Source: Novosphingobium piscinae (GTDB taxonomy: Bacteria > Pseudomonadota > Alphaproteobacteria > Sphingomonadales > Sphingomonadaceae). Taken from it: DNA of 64,000 nucleotides. Below the pieces are notes generated by a model. The model was not told the DNA's origin, searched no databases, and saw nothing but the letters and a program-made list of their open reading frames with translations. The position numbers and the translations under genes were made by a program. The stretch covers positions 310,001-374,000 of the forward strand of contig NZ_JACLAX010000002.1 of assembly GCF_014230355.1 (NCBI RefSeq). Reading direction: 5' to 3'. This document shows, one piece after another, positions 50,789 to 60,440 of this stretch. The stretch's first letter is position 1. Every line of letters starts with the position of its first letter.

Positions 50789-53491
50789 TCACCACTTTTT
50801 CACGTCGTCCGCCGCCTCTGAGCTCGCGCCCTTTGCCCCTGTCGTCAGTCGTTCCAGAGGAGCCTTGTTGGCCCGGATCCGGCCGCGACCACGTGATTGA
50901 GCTTGCTGTACCTCCGCGGCGACGGCGTCCGGTGAGACCTGGCTAATCGAGCCAACTGTTACATCAGAAGCGGGCGCTCGGGCGCGCACCTGGGCTGGAC
51001 CAGTGACCGCCGGCCTCGTAACCGGCTGCCCGGAGTGCAGCACGAGTTTGTCCTCGATCCCTTGGCGCAGCTGGTCGGCGTAGCTGCTAATGAACTTGGC
51101 TTGTAGCGCCTGCCCCTCCGGACTGAGCTGGAAGCCTACGTCGTCAAACCGGGCATTGCCATAGAAATCCCGGTTGCTGTCGATCTCGGCCATGCCCCAC
51201 TCACGGTAGGCCTGGGACAGGTTGAGGCTGCCGGCCGAACTCTTGCCGGAGAAGAACGAGGCCTGGCTTTCCAGCCGGTTGGCGAGTTCCTCGGCGCGGC
51301 GCGCTTCCATTGCATAGCTCTGGCTCTCGGTGAGCGAGGTGCTCATCCCGCTCGCGCGGCTCGCAACCGAACTGCTGGATGAGCTGCTGACCGAGCGAAG
51401 GAAACCGTCCCGTGTACTCGACCAGCTGCGGTTATCGGACATCTGTGCAAGGCTGCCGAAGATCCGCGAGCGGTCCTCAGACGCGACGCCGACGTCACTG
51501 TCGGTCCAGGTGCGTGTACCGCCACCTCTTGCCCCTAGGGTGCCCGACAGCACGCCATTCGAGATACCTGCCTTCACGCCTGCTTCCCCGCCCAAGAACC
51601 AAGCCGTCGAGATGTCATCGGCGGCCCGGCGAGATAGCCCGAACTGCCGCTGCAGGCTGGCTGAGGCCTGGTCGACCTCGCTGAACGCGCTCTGGATGCT
51701 GTCGGACTTCGAGGTGCCGCTGGCGCTTTCGAAGGAGCTGCCCTTGCTGAACTGGTCCCGGATTTCGCGGAACCTGGCTACGGCGCTGGCGGTCGATTGG
51801 GCCGCGACGTTGGCATAGTTCTCGCTGTTGGCGCGCGCCTCGGACGCCATGGTCGAGAGGCGGGCGGTGAACTCCTGGCCGAGCGAGGGGGTGAAGGGAT
51901 AGCTCGAATTGGGGATCTGATCGTAGCTGCCTTGCGGGAAGCTGGTGGTCATGGCGCCGTTCTCGCTGACGGTCCGGGTCTGCGGCGCACCGTAGGTGAA
52001 GCTCGGCGCGATCGTGCCTTGCGCGAACTGGCGGGTGAGCACGCTCGAGTTCTCGAAACTGGTGTTGCCGAGCGAAACGTTGCCCGTACTGGCCTCGCGG
52101 GCCGCCTCTTCTGCCGCGTTCTGGCTGGGGTTGAGGTAGCTCGTCGCCTGGTGGGAGATCGCCATCGCCCCCTTGGCGACGCCGCCCGCGAGGAAGGGCA
52201 CCGAGGCGATGAGGTAGCCCGCGAGCAGGCCGATATCGCTGTTGACGTCGGCCATGCCGGCGAAGCTTGCAAGGCTGAGCCCATTGCCGCCGGTCGCCGC
52301 GGTCATGTCGGCAGCGCCCTTGGCCATCAGCATCATGTGGAGGATCACGAAAAGCGGCCCCCAGGCCGCAAGGTAGAAGAAGCCGGTGACATAGCCCTTG
52401 AGCGCGGCCGGACCGGTCTTGGGCAGCAGGAACAGAGGAAACAGCACCGGGAAGAGGGCGTAGAACAACACGGTCAGCACGATGTTGAGGAGCGGCACCC
52501 ATTTCATGGCGCTGTTCGCGATCGAGCCGTAGGTCCGCTCGGTCTGGATGTCGGCGCGGGTCTGGGCATAGACGTCGACGTTCCCCGCGCCGCTGCTCGC
52601 CGACATGGCATGCATGGCCTGGGTCATCGCGTTGATCGTCAGCGTCTGCTTGAAGATCTGCGTCGCGTTCGCCGAGACACCGGTGAGGTAGTGGTAGGCG
52701 ATCGGGAGATCGGCAAAGAGCTTGGCCTTGGCGAGCGCGGCCGTCTGGTTCGGGTAGAGCTGGCGGCCGAAGACTGTGCCCATGGCATCAGCGAGGCCGG
52801 TCCACTGCGTATTCAGCGCCTGGTAGGCCTCGCGGCAGGTAACGATGCTCGCGCTCACCTGGCCCGTCGCCTGATCGCGGGTCAGGAAGCGTTGGGCGCG
52901 GGCCTGGCTCCCGGGTGCTATCGTGGTCCAGATGTCGCCGCTCTCGGCGAGGTCCTTCATCGAGTAGCGACCGAGCAGCACGTCGTAGAACACGCATTGC
53001 CGGAAGTGCTCGTCGAGATTGGCGGCGAACTCGGGGTCGGAGATCCGCAGCGACCGCGTCGCATCGTAGAGCCGCGCGCCATAGATCATGCCGTTCCTGG
53101 AATAGGTGAGCTCGCCCGGCAGGCCGAACACCACCTCGGCCGAGCCCGTCAGGTAGTCGCCGACCTGGCTCGTGAAGCTCGCCATCAGGGCAAGGCCGAG
53201 CGGCACGTTGCTGACATTCGCCGGAGCGAGGCCCGGATTGAGGCGGTCGGTCACATGGACATCGATCCGCGGCACCATCAGCGCCGAGTAGATCAGCGTC
53301 GCACCGAGGAACCAGTTGATCCAGGCGCGCCAGTCCTGGTTGAAGGCGAGGGTCACGGCCGACAGGCCGAGCCCCATCACCATGACCACCTGGAGCAGGC
53401 TTTTGTAGCCGCCGTTGCCGGTCCAGGCAGCGACCGCTTGGAACACGTTCACCAGATAGTCGCCGCCGCCAACCGTGAAGATCTCGACCAT
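50789..53491 (-). CDS. traG: Conjugal transfer mating-pair stabilisation protein TraG
   Basis: 900 aa. The N-terminal TraG_N domain (VFQAVAAWTGNGGYKSLLQV; NWFLGATLIYSALMVPRIDV) includes several membrane segments to about residue 440. The C-terminal half is a hydrophilic Ser/Ala/Gln-rich periplasmic region. In F, TraG acts in pilus assembly and stabilises mating pairs, and its C-terminal part also meets the exclusion protein of the recipient. It is the last gene of the leftward transfer operon. traH begins 33 bases upstream. Confidence 0.93.
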   Translation of the reverse strand: MVEIFTVGGGDYLVNVFQAVAAWTGNGGYKSLLQVVMVMGLGLSAVTLAFNQDWRAWINWFLGATLIYSALMVPRIDVHVTDRLNPGLAPANVSNVPLGLALMASFTSQVGDYLTGSAEVVFGLPGELTYSRNGMIYGARLYDATRSLRISDPEFAANLDEHFRQCVFYDVLLGRYSMKDLAESGDIWTTIAPGSQARAQRFLTRDQATGQVSASIVTCREAYQALNTQWTGLADAMGTVFGRQLYPNQTAALAKAKLFADLPIAYHYLTGVSANATQIFKQTLTINAMTQAMHAMSASSGAGNVDVYAQTRADIQTERTYGSIANSAMKWVPLLNIVLTVLFYALFPVLFPLFLLPKTGPAALKGYVTGFFYLAAWGPLFVILHMMLMAKGAADMTAATGGNGLSLASFAGMADVNSDIGLLAGYLIASVPFLAGGVAKGAMAISHQATSYLNPSQNAAEEAAREASTGNVSLGNTSFENSSVLTRQFAQGTIAPSFTYGAPQTRTVSENGAMTTSFPQGSYDQIPNSSYPFTPSLGQEFTARLSTMASEARANSENYANVAAQSTASAVARFREIRDQFSKGSSFESASGTSKSDSIQSAFSEVDQASASLQRQFGLSRRAADDISTAWFLGGEAGVKAGISNGVLSGTLGARGGGTRTWTDSDVGVASEDRSRIFGSLAQMSDNRSWSSTRDGFLRSVSSSSSSSVASRASGMSTSLTESQSYAMEARRAEELANRLESQASFFSGKSSAGSLNLSQAYREWGMAEIDSNRDFYGNARFDDVGFQLSPEGQALQAKFISSYADQLRQGIEDKLVLHSGQPVTRPAVTGPAQVRARAPASDVTVGSISQVSPDAVAAEVQQAQSRGRGRIRANKAPLERLTTGAKGASSEAADDVKKW

Positions 53492-53524
53492 GTCCGTTCC
53501 GCCGCTTGGCTAATGTGATGCTTG

Positions 53525-54949
53525 TCAGTGGGTGAGGCCGCGCGACTGGACGCCGCGCGACCAGTCGAGCGAGGCCGCCATGCCGGGCGACAGCGAGGCG
53601 GCGAGCATGTTCTCGATGAAGGCCGTCTTCTCGATGATCTGGAGCACGGCATTGACCTTGAGGTGCGTGCTCGCCTGCCGGTCGGCGAGCGCCTGGCGCA
53701 CCTGGCCGACCTGACCCTGCCACATCGCGATCTTGGCCTCGTCGGCGCCGATGAAGCTCGACATCGAGCGGCCCGCCTCGCTGACGATCCGGTCGAGCAC
53801 GGCAAAGAGCAGGTCGACGCTGGCGATCTCGGCGAGGGTCTCGCGGTCGTCGGTCGGCATGCCCCGGCCGTAGGCGGCCTGGACGGTCAGGATCTTGTAG
53901 AGCGGGATCGAGGCGACCTGGAGCAGCTCCTTCTGCGCCTCGGAAATTGGCGTGTCGGCGCGGATCGCCTGCGCCATGCCGGCGAGCAGCGCCGCGACCC
54001 GCGGGCGCAGCGCCTTGGAGGCCGGCAGGCTCAGCGACCTGAACCCGGGATTGAGGCACTTCTCGGGTTCGTCGCAGGCAAAGATCAGGACATTGCCGGT
54101 TTGGGTCCCGTCGAGCAGTGAGGTGACGAGCGTCGACGAGGCATCGCCCGCCACCGGCACGAACTTGCCCGGGTCATTATCGCCGGGCGGCACGTAGATG
54201 ATCGTGCCCAAGAGGGTCATCGCATATTCGGCGAGTTCCTGGTCGAACCGGCCGCCCGGCGAGAAGAACGCGGACTTCCTGAGTATCGTCCAGGTGTAGT
54301 TGCGCGGCACGCCCGGGTTGACGTCATCGTACTGGCCAGCGCCGCGCGCGGTCGTGCTGGCGCGCTGGCCCCTCGTGCCGCAGCCATGCTTGGCCGCGGC
54401 ATAGTCGGTGAAGACCCCCTCGGCATTGCCGATCGCCTCGCAGATCGCCTTGTCGGCGAGGTCGCCCTTGGGCCAGATCCCGCCGACCAGTCCCTGAGCC
54501 ATCTCGCACGAGTTGATGTTGAGGTTGTTCATGAGCTGAGCCTTCTGGCTGAACTCCTGCATGATCTTCGAGCATTCCGGGCAGACCGTGTCGATCGCGA
54601 GACTGAAAGCAAAGCCGACCGCATTGTTGGCGACCGCCTTCAGCATGGCGACGATCTCGCTCGCGTTGATGAAGCTGAACGAGCCCGCGAAAATGTCGAT
54701 GCCGCCGCAGCCGGCGCGGGCACGCGGCAGCTGGAGGTTGGCGATGTCGGTCGTCTTTTGCGGAAAGCGGGTCCAGACATTGCCGAGGCTGTAGTAGCCC
54801 GCCGACTGGCCCTGGAAGGCGGTCGGCCCGTTGACGTTGGCGGCGCCGCCGACGTCGCGCAGGAACGAGTCCATCGAGCTGCCGACATCGGCCGACAGGC
54901 TGGTGAGGGGGAGGGCCGCGGCAAGTACGGCGGCGAGGGCACGCTTCAT
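53525..54949 (-). CDS. traH: Conjugal transfer protein TraH
   Basis: 474 aa from ATG 54949, giving a signal peptide MKRALAAVLAAALPLTSLSA. The TraH family signature is clear in SMDSFLRDVGGAANVNGPTA, GCGGIDIFAGSFSFINASE and CPECSKIMQEFSQKAQ. A periplasmic/outer-membrane pilus assembly factor acting with TraF, TraW, TraU and TrbB/TrbI. A GTG four codons upstream is an alternative. One base separates it from traF. Confidence 0.94.
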   Translation of the reverse strand: MKRALAAVLAAALPLTSLSADVGSSMDSFLRDVGGAANVNGPTAFQGQSAGYYSLGNVWTRFPQKTTDIANLQLPRARAGCGGIDIFAGSFSFINASEIVAMLKAVANNAVGFAFSLAIDTVCPECSKIMQEFSQKAQLMNNLNINSCEMAQGLVGGIWPKGDLADKAICEAIGNAEGVFTDYAAAKHGCGTRGQRASTTARGAGQYDDVNPGVPRNYTWTILRKSAFFSPGGRFDQELAEYAMTLLGTIIYVPPGDNDPGKFVPVAGDASSTLVTSLLDGTQTGNVLIFACDEPEKCLNPGFRSLSLPASKALRPRVAALLAGMAQAIRADTPISEAQKELLQVASIPLYKILTVQAAYGRGMPTDDRETLAEIASVDLLFAVLDRIVSEAGRSMSSFIGADEAKIAMWQGQVGQVRQALADRQASTHLKVNAVLQIIEKTAFIENMLAASLSPGMAASLDWSRGVQSRGLTH

Positions 54950-54950
54950 C

Positions 54951-55796
54951 CTAGTAGTCACGGCCGGCTTCCTTTGTCGTGAGGAGATAGATGCGGTCCT
55001 GGAGCTCGTCGGCGCTCATGACGCCGTAGCCGATCGGGATGGGGCGGCCCGTCGCGGCGTCCCACAGCACCACCGCCGGGGTGATCCTGGGCTCGAGCGC
55101 CATGCGCGCGCGCTGGTTGGTCTCGACCGTGTAATTGCGGAAATGGCGCGAAGGCCCGCCGTCGGTGGAGATCGCGCGGACCGTGAGGTGCCAGGTCGCG
55201 GCCACGCTCTCGACAATCGGCGACATGACCTCGCAGGCGCCGCAGCTCTGGGCAAAGAAGTAGAAGAGCCCATAGCGCTCGCCGAGGTGGGCCATCGCGG
55301 CATCGCGCTCGGCGCTGCGGGCATCCTGCCATTGGCGCTTGCCGAGCGTCGAGACCGGCCGCTGCAGCGTGTAGTCGAGGGCCGGATCCTGCCAGATCGC
55401 GCGCTGCCAGACGTCGCTGAACAGCGAGGCGCGGTCGAGCTGCTCGCGCTGGAAGCGGATGTAGGCCGTGACATTGGCCGGCGTCGGCTCGAGGATCGCC
55501 CGGGCCTTGAGCTCACGCAGGCTCGCGGTGATCGCGTCGAGCCGGCTGGTGGCGCTCAGGGCTGGCGCCTGCTCTGCCGTGCGTTCGGCGGATTTAGGCC
55601 GCTCGCAGTAGAACCAGTAGCCGAGCCGGCGTTCGGCGCAGTAGAACCGGTCCTGCGAAGCCACACTTGCTTGCGGCGGCCCGGCCGGGCTGGCGGCTGG
55701 GTCGTGGGCGAAGGCAGGAGCGGCCCCGAGGCTGGTGTGGGCGGCGAGGAGGCCGGCGGCGATCAGCCGCCTGACCCTAGTGGCGGGCGCGGGCAT
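54951..55796 (-). CDS. traF: Conjugal transfer protein TraF (thioredoxin-like)
   Basis: 281 aa. A signal peptide (LIAAGLLAAHTSLGAAPAFA) is followed by a helical region and a C-terminal thioredoxin-like domain. That domain keeps a CxxC active site, SCGAC in YFFAQSCGACEVMS, unlike F TraF, which lacks it. It may therefore assist disulfide formation in the Cys-rich TraN and TraU. The ATG at 55796 overlaps the traN stop by 20 bases; a longer frame inside traN is not real. Confidence 0.92.
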   Translation of the reverse strand: MPAPATRVRRLIAAGLLAAHTSLGAAPAFAHDPAASPAGPPQASVASQDRFYCAERRLGYWFYCERPKSAERTAEQAPALSATSRLDAITASLRELKARAILEPTPANVTAYIRFQREQLDRASLFSDVWQRAIWQDPALDYTLQRPVSTLGKRQWQDARSAERDAAMAHLGERYGLFYFFAQSCGACEVMSPIVESVAATWHLTVRAISTDGGPSRHFRNYTVETNQRARMALEPRITPAVVLWDAATGRPIPIGYGVMSADELQDRIYLLTTKEAGRDY

Positions 55797-57492
55797 AGTA
55801 GTCCTCGATCTTCTGCTGGATGTCGGTGACGGCCTGGAGTTCGTCGGGGAGGCGCGCGGCGTCCGTAAACTCGGCGTAGACCTCGCTGAAATCCATCTGG
55901 CTGAGGTCGAGCCGGGCGAACTCGTCGATGGTGAAGCCGAGGCATTGCTCGGTCTTGGGATTGCCCCAGGGCTTGCCGAGTTGCTTGCGGCCCTGCTCCT
56001 GGAGGATGCGCGCGAGCTTCGATTCAAAGCAGCAGTAGACCTTGCGCTTGGTGAGGCACACGCCAAGGACGCTCGAGGCGCAGTAGGTCCCGACATAGGC
56101 ACACAGGCCTTGCGCATCGCGCTGGTGGAGCAGCATCTCCTCGCGGCTGCAGCCGAGCGCCACCAGCAGCTGGATCCCAGGGATCAGCGGGAAGCCTTTG
56201 CCGCGGCAGCAGTTGAGCACGCCGAAGACCTTCGACGCACACGAATTGCGCGTGCCGCGGAACAGGGTAAGGCTGTCCGGATCGAACTCGCGCCGCGCCT
56301 GGGCAAGGGCATTGAGCGCGACCGCGGCATCCTTGAACTCGTCGTTCGCCTCGCGGCGGATCGTCTCGCAGCTGCCGTCGATGCAGTAGACGTCGCCGTC
56401 GCAGATGAACTGGTTGGCGCTCGCCTGGCCCTCGGGCACCGGGCAGTCGTAAACCCGCTCGGTGGTGCGGCAGGGCTGCTCGTCGGTCAGGCAATATTCC
56501 CGCTCGAGCGTGCAGCCGGGCGTGGCGGCAAGCGCGCTGCAGTCCTGCGCCGGGGTGAGACAGTTGCACAGGTAGTCACGCCGCCAGGCCCAGCATGGCT
56601 GGGTCACCGAGGCGCCGCCGATGATCCGGGTGACCGGATCGCTGTCGGTGCAGGTCTCGGTGGGCGCCGTGCAGTTCGTGTCGGCCGCAAGGGCGGCGCA
56701 CGGACTCTCGTCGCGGGCCGTGTCGACGATCTGGCGGGTGGTGACGCTGAGCGGGGTCAGGCCCGAGATCGCCGCCGGGCAGGTGTACTCGGCGATCGGC
56801 TCGCCGGGCTCGGTGCAGACGAAGCGGTTGCCATCGCGGTAGCCCTGGAGGCAGCGCCCGGGATGGGTGCCGGTGAGCGTGCAGCCGGCGAGCGTCAGCC
56901 CGGCGCAGTCGGGATCGCCGCGTGGGCAGTCGTAGCGATAGTCGCTGACCATGTGCACCGAGGCCTGGAGCGTGACCTGGCAGCTCTGCCTGGCGCTCTC
57001 GACGGCATAGCCGACATTGCAGGTCGCCTTGTAGCGCGCGCCGCTGCCGCTCCCCGGAGGCAGCGGGACGCAGCGCCCCTCGGTGCCGCCAACCCCCATG
57101 CCGCTCGTGTAGGCGAGGGGATCGGTGCCGATGAGCTTGGCCCGCGCGATCGTCGCATCGAGGTCGACCCGCGCGAAGCGCGCGCGCCGGTCGATCGAGC
57201 TGCGCATCGCCTCGTAGCCGGCATGGCTGGAGGCTTGGCTCGCTGCCTCGCGGCTCATCCGCTCGGGATCGTCGAAGTAGCTCGATGAGGCACTAGGCGT
57301 CCCCCCGAAGTTTGGCACCCGGCGCGCGTCTGGAGCGGTGGTGGCTGCCGCCTGCGCCGCGGCGGCGCGGTCGCGGCCGAACGCCTTGCCCTCGGCCCTG
57401 GCGGCATCGGTCGTGCTCTGCGCGGCGAGCGGGGCGGCGAGGGCCAGCAGGAGGGCGCCGAAGCCCGCAGATCGGAGAGCCTGAGGGATCAT
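55777..57492 (-). CDS. traN: Conjugal transfer mating-pair stabilisation protein TraN
   Basis: A 571-aa outer-membrane adhesin. Signal peptide MIPQALRSAGFGALLLALAA; more than 35 cysteines, in a central repeat-like region (TEGRCVPLP, SCQVTLQA, DYRYDCPRG) and the conserved C-terminal block (SCASKVFGVLNCCRGKGFP, KRKVYCCFESKLARIL). TraN binds recipient outer-membrane proteins to stabilise mating. It overlaps trbC by 4 bases. Confidence 0.94.
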   Translation of the reverse strand: MIPQALRSAGFGALLLALAAPLAAQSTTDAARAEGKAFGRDRAAAAQAAATTAPDARRVPNFGGTPSASSSYFDDPERMSREAASQASSHAGYEAMRSSIDRRARFARVDLDATIARAKLIGTDPLAYTSGMGVGGTEGRCVPLPPGSGSGARYKATCNVGYAVESARQSCQVTLQASVHMVSDYRYDCPRGDPDCAGLTLAGCTLTGTHPGRCLQGYRDGNRFVCTEPGEPIAEYTCPAAISGLTPLSVTTRQIVDTARDESPCAALAADTNCTAPTETCTDSDPVTRIIGGASVTQPCWAWRRDYLCNCLTPAQDCSALAATPGCTLEREYCLTDEQPCRTTERVYDCPVPEGQASANQFICDGDVYCIDGSCETIRREANDEFKDAAVALNALAQARREFDPDSLTLFRGTRNSCASKVFGVLNCCRGKGFPLIPGIQLLVALGCSREEMLLHQRDAQGLCAYVGTYCASSVLGVCLTKRKVYCCFESKLARILQEQGRKQLGKPWGNPKTEQCLGFTIDEFARLDLSQMDFSEVYAEFTDAARLPDELQAVTDIQQKIEDYYARARH

Positions 57493-58256
57493 GACTGCGG
57501 GCTTTCGAGACGGGCGAGGTGCTGGGCGGCGAGCCGTGCGCCTGGGCCGCCGCCGTGGGCAAATGTGCCTAGCGCATAGGCGGCGCTGACATTGCCGCTC
57601 ATCCGGTCGTGCGGCGGCACGGCATCGCGGCAGTCGAACCCGTCGCAGAGATCAAAGTCGCTCGCTGCGACGACATAGGTCGGCACAGCCTCGACCTCGA
57701 AGGCGCGGAATAGGCGCGGGTCAATCCCCACATTGCCGAGCGGCTCGCCCGGGCTCGCCACCCTGGCGAGTGCGGCGGTGAGGGCCCTGGCGCTGTTCCC
57801 TGGCAGGCCCCGCAGCGCGACCACGCCGCCGGCGCGGGTCACGTCGCGGATCATCTCTCGCAGCGCCGCCGGCGGCATCGAGAGCGAGGCAAAGGCAACG
57901 AAGCGCGGCGCTGCGCCCATGTCCATAGTCGTCGCCGCACCTGCCGCCGCGACCATGCCATCGAAGTCAAAGGTGTCGTCGGTGGAAGGGCTACGGGCGG
58001 CGCCTGCCGCCGCGCGGGTGTAACGCTGGCCATTGGCATCGGCGGCGGCAGTGCTCGTCCTGGCCTCGCTGGCGAGGGCTTCGGCGCGCTCGCGGGCGGT
58101 CCGGGCCAGCGCGTCGGCATCGGTGGCTCCCGCGGCGGCGCGGGCGCGGATCGCGGCGAGGTCGAGGTCTCCTTCCGCGGTCTGGGCCGAGGCACCGGCC
58201 ATGGCTGCCACCAGGCAAAGCCCCGTGATCGCAGGGAGTTGGGAGAGCTTTCTCAT
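57489..58256 (-). CDS. trbC: Type-F pilin assembly protein TrbC
   Basis: 255 aa with a signal peptide (MRKLSQLPAITGLCLVAAMA). The C-terminal TrbC_Ftype domain has FVAFASLSMPPAALREMIRD, GGVVALRGLPGNS and FEVEAVPTYVV, a thioredoxin-like fold. Residues about 60-90 form an Ala-rich linker. It is periplasmic and interacts with TraW in pilus assembly. ATG 58256 overlaps the traU stop by 4 bases; the long frame further upstream lies inside traU. Confidence 0.92.
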   Translation of the reverse strand: MRKLSQLPAITGLCLVAAMAGASAQTAEGDLDLAAIRARAAAGATDADALARTARERAEALASEARTSTAAADANGQRYTRAAAGAARSPSTDDTFDFDGMVAAAGAATTMDMGAAPRFVAFASLSMPPAALREMIRDVTRAGGVVALRGLPGNSARALTAALARVASPGEPLGNVGIDPRLFRAFEVEAVPTYVVAASDFDLCDGFDCRDAVPPHDRMSGNVSAAYALGTFAHGGGPGARLAAQHLARLESPQS

Positions 58257-59275
58257 AGCGCGCAGCAGTTCCGTTTGCGCCAGACCAAGTAGCCCATGTC
58301 CTCGCCGATGGCGGGGTAGACCTGGCCTTGCGACATGAAGGTCGAGGATGCGCCGATCGGCGCGCAGGCGTAGCGACCCCTGGTCTGCGGATTGGGGTTC
58401 GTCGCCTGGAAGCGGTATTGCTGCTTGCGCATCACCGGCATCAGGTACTTGCCGCAGAGGCCCTTGCTGCCCATCGTCCCCCACGAGACGAGCTCGCGGT
58501 GAAGCTTGTAGGAGAAGCGGGCGAGCGCGAGGCGCGAGGCCTGGACATGGCCGATCGTCGCCGAAACATTGCCGTTCAGCGGATACATCGTCCCCTGGCA
58601 GCCCGCGCACCAGAACAGCGCATCGCTGGGGAGGCGCGTGGTCGCCGCGACGCAGTCGGCGGCGCAGGCCGCGAGCGCGAGCGGATTGGCGAAGAGCACC
58701 GCCTCGGGGTTGATGATCGCGGTGAGCTCGCTGTCCTGCCACAGCGGGTCGATCTCGGTTATATAGAGGATGTCGATCGAGCCGGTCTCGAGGCAGAGGA
58801 AATCGGCGACGAGCTCCATCCAGTAGATCAGCGGGTAGGCGTACCAGTGGACGTGCCACTGCGAGGCATACTGGGCATTGCCGCCCACGGCCGAGGGCCC
58901 GGCCATGGTCTTGAAGCCGATGTCGAAGCCCGGATCGAGCTTCATTCCGTCGAGGTTCACGAAGCACCACGGCTTCATGCTGACATCGGCAAGCCGAACC
59001 GGCTCCCAGAAGCCCATCGCGATCCCGGGCCTCAGGCCGCACAGGCACACCGGCAGGTCGGGGTTGTCGGTGTCCGGGCGGTTCGAGGGCCAGATCTTGA
59101 GCCCGCCGATCGAGATCGGAAAGAGGCACGACCAGCAGATGTCGGTGATCGGATTGACGAACTTGCCGGTGCAGCGGCCGGGGCCGGCAGCGGCCTCGGC
59201 CGGCGTGCCTGCGGCGAGACCGGCGAGCGCGAGCCCGGAGGCAAGCGTCGAGAGCAAGCGGCGCTTCAAACTCAT
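58253..59275 (-). CDS. traU: Conjugal transfer protein TraU
   Basis: 340 aa. A signal peptide (LLSTLASGLALAGLAAG) precedes the TraU family core GKFVNPITDICWSCLFPISI, CLCGLRPGIAMGFWEPVRL and FANPLALAACAADC. Many conserved cysteines suggest periplasmic disulfides. TraU is needed more for DNA transfer than for pilus growth in F. It overlaps traW by 4 bases. Confidence 0.95.
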   Translation of the reverse strand: MSLKRRLLSTLASGLALAGLAAGTPAEAAAGPGRCTGKFVNPITDICWSCLFPISIGGLKIWPSNRPDTDNPDLPVCLCGLRPGIAMGFWEPVRLADVSMKPWCFVNLDGMKLDPGFDIGFKTMAGPSAVGGNAQYASQWHVHWYAYPLIYWMELVADFLCLETGSIDILYITEIDPLWQDSELTAIINPEAVLFANPLALAACAADCVAATTRLPSDALFWCAGCQGTMYPLNGNVSATIGHVQASRLALARFSYKLHRELVSWGTMGSKGLCGKYLMPVMRKQQYRFQATNPNPQTRGRYACAPIGASSTFMSQGQVYPAIGEDMGYLVWRKRNCCAL

Positions 59276-59919
59276 GACGGGGCTCCTTCGCCGGCCCTGG
59301 CTGGCTGTTCGGTGACGAGAAGGACGCGGCCCTGCTGCTCGACCGTCGCGGGGACCGCGCGGATGCCGAAGTGCTTCACGAGGCTGCCGCCCTGGTCGAA
59401 ATAGAACCGCCGCTGGCGGGCCTTCATCAGCTCGAGCGGCGCGCCGCGCACGAGGATGAGCTTGGCCTTGTCGGGGCCGTAGCGCCGCAGGGCCCAGCCA
59501 AGCTGGCGCGGATCGTCGCCATCGAGGAAGACGAGCGGCGCGCGCAGGGGCACCGTGTCGAGCGGATTGACCCGGGTGCCCGCGGCAATGATCACTCGGC
59601 CCTTGTCATCGGCAATGTCGCGCGGCGCGGTGATGGTGGGGTCGAAGCGCCAGCGGCGGACCAGGGTCGCTGCGCTCACGTCGGCGACCGGTTCGGGGCG
59701 ATTGACCCGCGCGATGGTGCGGCGCTTCAGCTCCTCATTGAGCCGCGCGGTCTCGCCGCTCGCCTCGAGCCGGGTCAGGCGGGCGTGGATCTGCTGGAGG
59801 AGATCGGGCTCGATCACCGGCCAGACCGCGCCCTGCTGACCGTAGTCGCGGGCTGCGGCATGGTCCGCGAGGAGGAGGGCGAGCGCGGTGGCGCAGAGCG
59901 GGAAGGCAAGCGGCCTCAC
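59272..59919 (-). CDS. traW: Conjugal transfer protein TraW
   Basis: 215 aa. Signal peptide MRPLAFPLCATALALLLADH followed by the TraW core DYGQQGAVWPVIEPDLLQQI and the C-terminal PLVFLDGDDPRQLGWAL and FGIRAVPATVEQQG. A periplasmic partner of TrbC in F-pilus assembly. The 4-base overlaps with genes on both sides indicate a tightly coupled operon. Confidence 0.94.
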   Translation of the reverse strand: MRPLAFPLCATALALLLADHAAARDYGQQGAVWPVIEPDLLQQIHARLTRLEASGETARLNEELKRRTIARVNRPEPVADVSAATLVRRWRFDPTITAPRDIADDKGRVIIAAGTRVNPLDTVPLRAPLVFLDGDDPRQLGWALRRYGPDKAKLILVRGAPLELMKARQRRFYFDQGGSLVKHFGIRAVPATVEQQGRVLLVTEQPARAGEGAPS

Positions 59920-60440
59920 AGCACCGGCCTCCCGCTTCCGAGGACGCGGGGGCGGCAGATCCAGCCGATCGCAGCGTAACGACTGTCAAAGCTGTCGGGG
60001 TGCTCGCCCGCGACGAAGTAGCAGCCTGCCGGAAGCCGCCCGGTGGGCCCAAGCGCCAGAGGCTCGCCGAGCCGAGAGACGCGCTTTGCGGTGGCGACCG
60101 GCGTGCCGTTGATCGCGAAGACCCGGTTCTCCTCGGTCACGACATCGCCCGGGACCCCGAGCACCCGCTTGCCGAAGGGCTTGGGCCTGGCCCCGAAATG
60201 CCGCACCACGAGCGGCGATATCGGGGGATCGAACAGCACGATGTCGCCGCGCTCGGGTACACGGCCCCGTTCGAGCCACAGCGCCCAGTAGGGCAGGCTC
60301 GGGCTGACGTTGATCATCAGCGCGTGCCCTCGGGCAAAGGTCGCGAGCGCGGAGAGCGCGAGCGCGCCGGCGCCGAGTCCGCTCCACAGGAGGAGGCGGC
60401 GCGCCGCGGGCAAGCCAAGGAGGCGGTTAGCGCGCGGCAC
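59916..60440 (-). CDS. S26 signal peptidase, TraF-type conjugation peptidase
   Basis: 174 aa from a GTG at 60440. One membrane segment (GLGAGALALSALATFARG) is followed by the S26 core. The likely nucleophile Ser is in MINVSPSLPYWALW, the general-base Lys region is GDIVLFDPP...KRVLGVPGDVV, and HPDSFDSRYAAIGW is the C-terminal box. Such enzymes mature pilin. It should not be confused with the thioredoxin-like TraF at 54951. A start at 60476 (12 residues longer) is possible but would overlap trbI by 50 bases. Confidence 0.88.
   Translation of the reverse strand: MPRANRLLGLPAARRLLLWSGLGAGALALSALATFARGHALMINVSPSLPYWALWLERGRVPERGDIVLFDPPISPLVVRHFGARPKPFGKRVLGVPGDVVTEENRVFAINGTPVATAKRVSRLGEPLALGPTGRLPAGCYFVAGEHPDSFDSRYAAIGWICRPRVLGSGRPVL

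Noticed and set aside
51797-53518. 573-aa open frame on the plus strand opposite traG
   Set aside because: Shadow frame; the minus strand encodes recognisable TraG.
55735-57288. 517-aa open frame on the plus strand opposite traN
   Set aside because: Shadow frame; the minus strand has a cysteine-rich TraN with conserved blocks.
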